Shown here: positions 58,646 through 64,000 of the stretch, piece after piece
Layout of the letters: every line of letters begins with the position of its first letter
Position numbering within the stretch: the stretch's first letter is position 1
Source of the DNA: Pseudomonas sp. SL4(2022)
Lineage (GTDB): Bacteria > Pseudomonadota > Gammaproteobacteria > Pseudomonadales > Pseudomonadaceae
DNA: 64,000 bases
Assembly (NCBI RefSeq): GCF_026625725.1
Contig: NZ_CP113060.1
Span: 1,122,001-1,186,000, forward strand
Direction of reading: 5' to 3'
Translations under genes and position numbers: made by a program
The notes under the pieces: model-generated
Seen by the model: the letters and a program-made list of their open reading frames with translations, nothing else
Database searches by the model: none
Told to the model about the DNA's origin: nothing

Positions 58646-59359
58646 CTAGCGGTGCAGCGTGTGCAGGGAGCGTAATTTATAGCGGTCACCCGGATGAATC
58701 AGCCGGGCGTAGCTGATCAAGTGATCGCCCGACCAGGTCCGGCGGGTCACGCTCAGGCACGGCGTGGCCACGTCGATATCCAGCCAGCGCGCCACAGCCT
58801 GATCCACCCGCACCGCCTCAACCACATGTTCGACATCGGAAATCGGGCAGCTGTTGACCAACACCTCGTTGGGCGTCTGCTTGGCAAAATCGCTTTGCAG
58901 ATAATGCGGAACCCAACGCGGGTTAACGAAGCGGTCTTCCAGCTGAATCGGCACACCGTCTTCGCGGTGCACCAGCATGCTGTGAAACACCTCAGCGCCC
59001 ACACGTAACCCCAGGCGCAGCGCCACTTCATCATCCGCCGCCAACGCTTCACAACGAATGATGTCATTGCTGTAGGCATGCCCACGGCCGCGCACTTCAT
59101 TGGCAATGTTCAGCACTTCATGCAGTGAGGATTCGGCCTTACGGTCGGTGACAAAGGTACCCAAGCCCGCTTGGCGCAGCAGATAGCCTTTTTGCACCAG
59201 ATCGCGAATGGCTTTATTGGCGGTCATGCGGCTCACCCCAAAATCCCGCGCCAGTTGCTCTTCCGGCGGAATCTGATGATGAACCGGATAAGCGCCGCTA
59301 TGGATGCGCTCCAGCAGGAACGCTTCGATGGCTTTATAACGCGGGGTGGTACTGCTCAC
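58646..59359 (-). CDS. hutC: Histidine utilisation repressor HutC
   Basis: HutC is a GntR-family repressor of the hut genes released by urocanate. The 237-residue product has the winged helix EEQLARDFGVSRMTANKAIRDL (about residues 33-54) and a UTRA ligand domain (about 95-230). It lies 200 bases downstream of hutH on the same strand and is separated by an inverted repeat, so it may have its own promoter. Confidence 0.93.
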   Translation of the reverse strand: MSSTTPRYKAIEAFLLERIHSGAYPVHHQIPPEEQLARDFGVSRMTANKAIRDLVQKGYLLRQAGLGTFVTDRKAESSLHEVLNIANEVRGRGHAYSNDIIRCEALAADDEVALRLGLRVGAEVFHSMLVHREDGVPIQLEDRFVNPRWVPHYLQSDFAKQTPNEVLVNSCPISDVEHVVEAVRVDQAVARWLDIDVATPCLSVTRRTWSGDHLISYARLIHPGDRYKLRSLHTLHR

Positions 59360-59457
59360 AGCGGCTCCTTGGGGATGCTACCCGGTGCGCGGATGATAAC
59401 GCCCGCCACAGACGACGGGCAGCCCCGCCTGATGCCTTGGATGGTCAGGAGTCGGAT

Positions 59458-59565
59458 GTAGGTTGGGTTGAGCGCAGCGAAGCCCAACAGGCGGAGGCTC
59501 TGGCAACCGCGTAGCCTGCCAGGCAGCCGTTGGGCTTCGTCGCGTTGCTCCTCAACCCAACCTAC
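59458..59565. repeat. Long intergenic inverted repeat
   Basis: GTAGGTTGGGTTGAG (59458-59472) pairs with CTCAACCCAACCTAC (59551-59565), and CGAAGCCCAAC (59478-59488) with GTTGGGCTTCG (59529-59539). The whole unit is 108 bases. This is a known kind of dispersed intergenic repeat in Pseudomonas and relatives. Its right end covers the last base of the hutH stop region, so the hutH 3' end borders or lies in the repeat. Confidence 0.75.
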
Positions 59566-62500
59566 GCCAGCGACGGCAACAGGCCGCTCGGCAGTAACGG
59601 AGTCAGCACGCGGCTCGCCAGCAGTTGATTGGCGGCCTCGATATCCGGAGCAAAGAAGCGGTCTTCCACATAATACGGAACCTGCGCACGCAAGGCGTGG
59701 CGCGCTTGCTCGAGCAGCGGCGAGCTGTGCAGCCCCTGGCGGAAGTCCAGGCCCTGGCAGGCACCCAGCCATTCGATGGCCAGCACGCCACGGGTGTTGG
59801 CGGCCATTTCCCACAGGCGTTTGCCAGCGGCCGGAGCCATGGACACATGGTCTTCCTGATTCGCCGACGTCGGCAGGCTGTCGACGCTGTGCGGATGGGC
59901 CAGCGCCTTGTTCTCGCTGGCCAGGGCAGCAGCGGTGACCTGAGCGATCATAAAACCGGAGTTGACCCCGCCATTGGCCACCAGAAACGGCGGCAATTGC
60001 GACATATGTTTGTCCATCATCAGCGAGGTTCGGCGCTCGCTCAGTGCGCCGATTTCGGCAATCGCCAGGGCGATATTGTCGGCGGCCATGGCCACGGGCT
60101 CGGCGTGGAAATTGCCGCCGGAAATCACATCGCCCTCAGCGGCGAACACCAGCGGATTATCCGACACGGCGTTGGTTTCCACCGCCAGCACCTCAGCGGC
60201 TTGGCGCAGCTGGGTCAGGCAGGCACCCATCACCTGCGGCTGGCAGCGCAGCGAATACGGGTCCTGCACCTTGTCGCAGGCTTCATGGGAGCGGCCGACC
60301 TCGCTGCTGTCGCCGAGCAGGTGGCGATAGAGGGCCGCTGCATCGATTTGCCCGCGCTGGCCACGCGCCGCATGAATGCGCGGGTCGAACGGTGCACGCG
60401 AGCCCAGCGCAGCCTCCACCGTCAGTGCGCCGCAAACAGTGGCGGCGGCAAACAGATCCTCAGCCTCAAACAAGCCGCGCAGCGCGTAGGCGGTGGACAC
60501 CTGCGTACCGTTAAGCAGCGCCAAGCCTTCTTTGGCGGCCAGGGTCATGGGCTGTAAACCGGCGATGGCCAATGCCTCTGTGGCGGGCAGCCATTGCCCC
60601 TTATAGCGCGCCTGACTTTCCCCCAACAGCACCAGCGACATGTGCGCCAAGGGAGCCAGATCGCCAGATGCGCCGACCGACCCCTTGAGCGGAATATGCG
60701 GGTAGACCTCGGCATTGATCAGGGCGATCAGGGCGTCGATCACCTGCAGGCGAATACCGGAAAAACCACGCGCCAGGCTGTTGACCTTGAGCAGCATGAT
60801 CAGCCGCACCATGGCGTCGTCCAGCGGCTCGCCGACGCCGGCGGCATGCGACAGCACCAGCGAACGCTGCAGCTTTTCCAGATCCTCATTGGCGATACGG
60901 GTCGAGGCCAGCAAGCCAAAACCGGTGTTGATGCCATAGGCCGTGCGGCCCTCGGCGATGATGCCGTTGACGCAGGCCACGCTGGCCTCGATGGCAGCGT
61001 GAGCGCTAGGGTCCAGACGCACCTGCAGCGGGGCTTGATAGGCGGCACGCACATCGGCCAGGCTCAGCTGACCGGGGTGCAAGGTAAACAGGCTCATGCG
61101 GGGGGCTCCTTGGGTGGCGGCAATCATGGGCAGGTCGAGGCCCTGTTCGCGGGCGCAATCGACAGCCATTTCATAACCGGCATCGGCGTGGCGCATCACC
61201 CCGGTGCCCGGATCATTTCTCAATACTCGGCCCAGACGGGCGCGGGCGTCGGCGCTGCCGTCAGCGACGATCACCACCCCGGAATGCTGCGAAAAGCCCA
61301 TGCCCACCCCGCCGCCGTGGTGCAACGACACCCAGGTCGCGCCGCCCGCAGTATTCAACAGGGCGTTAAGCAATGGCCAGTCAGACACCGCGTCGGAGCC
61401 GTCCTGCATGGCTTCGGTTTCGCGGTTGGGGCTGGCCACCGAGCCGGAGTCCAGGTGGTCGCGGCCGATGACGATCGGTGCCTTCAGCTCGCCGCTGGCG
61501 ACCATGTCGTTGAAGGCTTGCGCCAGACGCGCGCGATCTTTCAGGCCGACCCAGCAGATACGTGCGGGTAACCCCTGGAAACTGATGCGCTCGCGGGCCA
61601 TGTCCAGCCAGTTGTGCAGGTGGGCGTCGTCCGGGATCAGCGCTTTGACCTTGGCGTCGGTTTTGTAGATGTCTTCCGGATCACCCGACAGCGCCACCCA
61701 GCGGAACGGGCCGATGCCCTGACAGAACAGCGGACGGATATAGGCCGGGACGAAGCCGGGGAAATCGAAGGCGTTATCGACGCCCTCCTCCAGCGCCATC
61801 TGGCGGATGTTGTTGCCGTAATCAAAGGTCGGCACGCCCATCTGCTGGAAGGCCAGCATGGCGCGCACGTGCACGGCCATGGACTGCTTGGCGGCGTTGA
61901 CCACCCGCGTTTCCTCGGTTTTGCCACGGGCCACGTATTCGTCCCAGCTCCAGCCGGCCGGCAGGTAACCGTGGCGGGGGTCGTGGGCGCTGGTCTGGTC
62001 GGTGACCATGTCCGGACGCACGCCACGGCGCACCAATTCCGGGAGGATTTCAGCGGCGTTGCCGCACAGGGCGATGGACACCGCTTGGCCTGCACGGCAG
62101 TAACGGTCGATACGCGCCAGGGCGTCGTCCAGATCGCTGGCTTGCTCATCGACGTAGCGGGTCTTCAACCGGAAATCGATGCGCGACTGCTGGCATTCGA
62201 TGTTCAGCGAGCAGGCACCGGCCAGGGTTGCCGCCAACGGCTGCGCGCCGCCCATGCCACCGAGTCCTGCGGTGAGTACCCAGCGGCCCTTGAGGTTGCC
62301 GCCGTAATGCTGGCGACCGGCTTCAACGAAGGTTTCATACGTGCCCTGAACGATGCCCTGGCTGCCGATATAGATCCAGCTGCCGGCAGTCATCTGCCCG
62401 TACATGGCCAGGCCCTTGGCGTCCAGTTCGTTGAAGTGTTTCCAGGTGGCCCAATGCGGCACCAGGTTGGAGTTGGCCAGCAGCACACGCGGCGCGTCTT

Positions 62501-62777
62501 TGTGCGTTTCAAACACGCCGACCGGCTTGCCGGACTGGATCAACAGCGTCTGGTTGTCTTCAAGGCGGGTGAGCACCTCGACGATTTTGTCGTAGCACGC
62601 CCAATCGCGCGCGGCGCGGCCGATGCCGCCGTACACCACCAATTCATTTGGGTTTTCGGCCACGTCCGGATCGAGGTTGTTCATCAACATGCGCAGCGGC
62701 GCTTCGGTCAGCCAACTCTTGGCGGTCAACGTGGTGCCACGGGCGGCACGAATGGTGGTGTCGCGATAACGGTTCAT
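59562..62777 (-). CDS. hutUH: Fused urocanase-histidine ammonia-lyase (HutU-HutH)
   Basis: One frame of 1071 codons holds two enzymes. Residues 1-555 are urocanase: NAD-binding [13 protein letters not shown] and the Cys-containing [10 protein letters not shown] segment. From residue 561 (ATG at 61097) it is histidine ammonia-lyase of 511 residues with the MIO site [14 protein letters not shown]. The two are joined by Q-G-A-P-R; CAA at 61110-61112 stands where a TAA would end hutU. The AAGGAG ribosome site for hutH remains in this linker. The first two steps of His breakdown are thus encoded in one frame, unless the base is an error. Confidence 0.9.
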   Translation of the reverse strand: MNRYRDTTIRAARGTTLTAKSWLTEAPLRMLMNNLDPDVAENPNELVVYGGIGRAARDWACYDKIVEVLTRLEDNQTLLIQSGKPVGVFETHKDAPRVLLANSNLVPHWATWKHFNELDAKGLAMYGQMTAGSWIYIGSQGIVQGTYETFVEAGRQHYGGNLKGRWVLTAGLGGMGGAQPLAATLAGACSLNIECQQSRIDFRLKTRYVDEQASDLDDALARIDRYCRAGQAVSIALCGNAAEILPELVRRGVRPDMVTDQTSAHDPRHGYLPAGWSWDEYVARGKTEETRVVNAAKQSMAVHVRAMLAFQQMGVPTFDYGNNIRQMALEEGVDNAFDFPGFVPAYIRPLFCQGIGPFRWVALSGDPEDIYKTDAKVKALIPDDAHLHNWLDMARERISFQGLPARICWVGLKDRARLAQAFNDMVASGELKAPIVIGRDHLDSGSVASPNRETEAMQDGSDAVSDWPLLNALLNTAGGATWVSLHHGGGVGMGFSQHSGVVIVADGSADARARLGRVLRNDPGTGVMRHADAGYEMAVDCAREQGLDLPMIAATQGAPRMSLFTLHPGQLSLADVRAAYQAPLQVRLDPSAHAAIEASVACVNGIIAEGRTAYGINTGFGLLASTRIANEDLEKLQRSLVLSHAAGVGEPLDDAMVRLIMLLKVNSLARGFSGIRLQVIDALIALINAEVYPHIPLKGSVGASGDLAPLAHMSLVLLGESQARYKGQWLPATEALAIAGLQPMTLAAKEGLALLNGTQVSTAYALRGLFEAEDLFAAATVCGALTVEAALGSRAPFDPRIHAARGQRGQIDAAALYRHLLGDSSEVGRSHEACDKVQDPYSLRCQPQVMGACLTQLRQAAEVLAVETNAVSDNPLVFAAEGDVISGGNFHAEPVAMAADNIALAIAEIGALSERRTSLMMDKHMSQLPPFLVANGGVNSGFMIAQVTAAALASENKALAHPHSVDSLPTSANQEDHVSMAPAAGKRLWEMAANTRGVLAIEWLGACQGLDFRQGLHSSPLLEQARHALRAQVPYYVEDRFFAPDIEAANQLLASRVLTPLLPSGLLPSLA
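61098..61113 (-). promoter_or_regulatory. Internal ribosome site of hutH
   Basis: AAGGAG lies 9 bases before the ATG of hutH, in the linker of the fused frame. It indicates that hutH was, and may still be, started separately, giving free HutH besides any fused protein. Confidence 0.7.
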
Positions 62778-63772
62778 GGCGCGCTCCTAGTTGAGGGGTG
62801 AGGTAAGCCAGTCAGGCTCAGCAAATGGATGAGACGAGCCGCGACCTTGGCGGTGCGGCTGTCGATGTCGTACTCCGGGTTGAGTTCGGCCAGATCAATC
62901 AGGCGCAGCTTGCCGCTGTCGCGCACCACTTCCAGCAGCGGCTCGAGCAGCACCAGCGGCACGCCACGCGCGGCCGGCGCACTGACGCCCGGCGCTTCGC
63001 AGGCGGGCAGTACGTCGATATCGATGGTCAGGTAAACCGCATCGCAGCCGGCCATAAAGCCTGAGAGTTCGGCGCTGATGGCCTGCAAACTGGACTCGCG
63101 AATCTCGCGGTCTTCGCGCACCAGCACGTTCAACTCCGCGGCACGCTGGAACAGGGCGCGGGTGTTACTGGCGCGGCTGATGCCCAGGCAGGCATAGGCG
63201 AACGGCCAACCACGGGCAGCGCAATCGTCGGCGATTTGCGCAAAGGGCGTTCCCGAGGAGTGGGCATGCGCCGGGTCGCGCAGGTCGAAATGCGCATCGA
63301 AATTGATAATGCCAATACGTGGTGCGGCCATCCGTGGGGCGGCTATTTGTGAAGAGCTATCCGCCATGTGCCCGGCCAGGCCCAGCCAACTGCCAAAGGC
63401 CACTTCATGGCCGCCGCCGAGCACAATGGGCAAATGCCCGGCATTCAACAGTGCACAGACGTTATGGCCCAGACGCACCTGGGCGGCGTCCAGATCGCCA
63501 TCGGCGCACAGCACATCGCCAGCGTCATAGGCCGCGCCCTGACGGTGCCAGGCCAAATTGGCCAACGCCTTGCGCATGGCCGGCGGGCCATTTACTGCCC
63601 CGACGCGCCCCTGATTGCGGCGCACGCCTTCATCGCTGGCAAACCCCAGCAACGCCAAGCCCGGCGCACTGTCTGCGGCGAGCGGCTGAATGCGCTGATG
63701 CCAGCGCGGGCTGTCCGCTTCGGGGTCAATCCGACCCTGCCAAAGCGACATGCAGTGACGATCAGCGTGCAT
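62774..63772 (-). CDS. hutG: Formimidoylglutamase HutG
   Basis: From the ATG at 63772 (GAGG site upstream, 11-base overlap with hutI) the product is 332 residues; the ATG at 63751 is possible, and a longer frame to 63910 lies within hutI. The arginase-family metal site is seen: [19 protein letters not shown] and [16 protein letters not shown]. It converts formiminoglutamate to glutamate and formamide. Its stop overlaps the hutU start by four bases. Confidence 0.88.
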   Translation of the reverse strand: MHADRHCMSLWQGRIDPEADSPRWHQRIQPLAADSAPGLALLGFASDEGVRRNQGRVGAVNGPPAMRKALANLAWHRQGAAYDAGDVLCADGDLDAAQVRLGHNVCALLNAGHLPIVLGGGHEVAFGSWLGLAGHMADSSSQIAAPRMAAPRIGIINFDAHFDLRDPAHAHSSGTPFAQIADDCAARGWPFAYACLGISRASNTRALFQRAAELNVLVREDREIRESSLQAISAELSGFMAGCDAVYLTIDIDVLPACEAPGVSAPAARGVPLVLLEPLLEVVRDSGKLRLIDLAELNPEYDIDSRTAKVAARLIHLLSLTGLPHPSTRSAP

Positions 63773-64000
63773 GATGATCAACCTCGATGGGGTGGCAGAT
63801 AACGCCGTTGACGATGCGCTGGCGTAAGCGCCCCGGTTGCACGGCATACGCCAGTTCGGCAGGCTGCTGCACAGCCCACAGGCACAGATCGGCAGGCGCG
63901 CCCACGGCAATCCGCCCCAAATCCGGCCGACCTAGCGCGCGGGCCGCGTGCGCCGTCATGCCGGCCAGCGCCTCGCGTGGGGTCAGGCGAAACAGGGTGC
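63762..64000 (-). CDS. hutI: Imidazolonepropionase HutI, C-terminal part (runs off window)
   Basis: The frame enters from the right edge without a start and ends at 63762. The visible 78 residues read TLFRLTPREALAG, HAARALGRPDLG, VGAPADLCLW and end VDHHAR, which is the end of an amidohydrolase of the HutI type. It converts imidazolonepropionate to formiminoglutamate, the step between HutU and HutG. It overlaps hutG by 11 bases. Confidence 0.88.
   Translation of the reverse strand, partial: TLFRLTPREALAGMTAHAARALGRPDLGRIAVGAPADLCLWAVQQPAELAYAVQPGRLRQRIVNGVICHPIEVDHHAR

Noticed and set aside
61614..62801. 395-codon plus-strand frame opposite hutU
   Set aside because: It mirrors a well-supported urocanase; composition is typical of antisense high-GC frames.

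Overview
This window is a high-GC chromosome segment from a Pseudomonas-type gammaproteobacterium. The core gene order (trpE, gph, rpe, djlA-like, murU, amgK, lptD, surA, pdxA, rsmA, apaG, apaH, glpE, prkA, yeaH, spoVR, cca, folK, folB, plsY, tsaD, rpsU, dnaG, rpoD) is the order I know from the Pseudomonas aeruginosa chromosome. An rsmY-type GacA-controlled small RNA and a trpE leader peptide with two Trp codons point the same way. I cannot fix the species from the sequence alone.

Positions 1-6181 hold the end of an integrated phage-like element. It has a tightly overlapping plus-strand run of small genes (membrane coiled-coil protein, HD hydrolase, PAPS-reductase-like enzyme, AlpA-like regulator), a reverse-strand membrane protein inserted in that run, a reverse pair of small genes, and a P4-type integrase that ends the element beside trpE. 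The flank of trpE is a known prophage and pyocin site in Pseudomonas.

Positions 6376-35010 are conserved core. They cover tryptophan synthesis, phosphoglycolate salvage, the MurU-AmgK cell-wall recycling pair, LPS export (LptD) and outer-membrane folding (SurA), vitamin B6, rRNA methylation, the PrkA-YeaH-SpoVR stress cluster, CCA addition, folate, phospholipid acylation and the rpsU-dnaG-rpoD macromolecular synthesis genes.

Positions 35215-45137 form an island. A complete tRNA-Ile2(CAT) gene sits at the left and a 46-nt copy of its 3' part (43 of 46 identical), also followed by a hairpin, sits at the right. Between them lie a type VI secretion style PAAR cluster with an unrecognised protein bearing a caspase-like His/Cys pattern, a CHAP amidase, an orphan repressor with a strong inverted-repeat operator, a NERD nuclease-like protein, an Mrr-type restriction enzyme, and a SIR2-HerA antiphage pair followed by an AT-rich unknown gene with faint PIN-nuclease features. 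No integrase remains in the island.

Positions 45165-64000 contain a GGDEF/EAL pair for cyclic-di-GMP, a second-type tyrosyl-tRNA synthetase, a ureohydrolase with a polyamine-type binding protein and a divergent LysR regulator, an M48 protease with LemA, a TetR-hydrolase-thioesterase operon, the rsmY small RNA, endonuclease I, and a histidine-degradation (hut) cluster. In that cluster hutU and hutH are joined in one 1071-codon reading frame because the expected hutU stop reads CAA.
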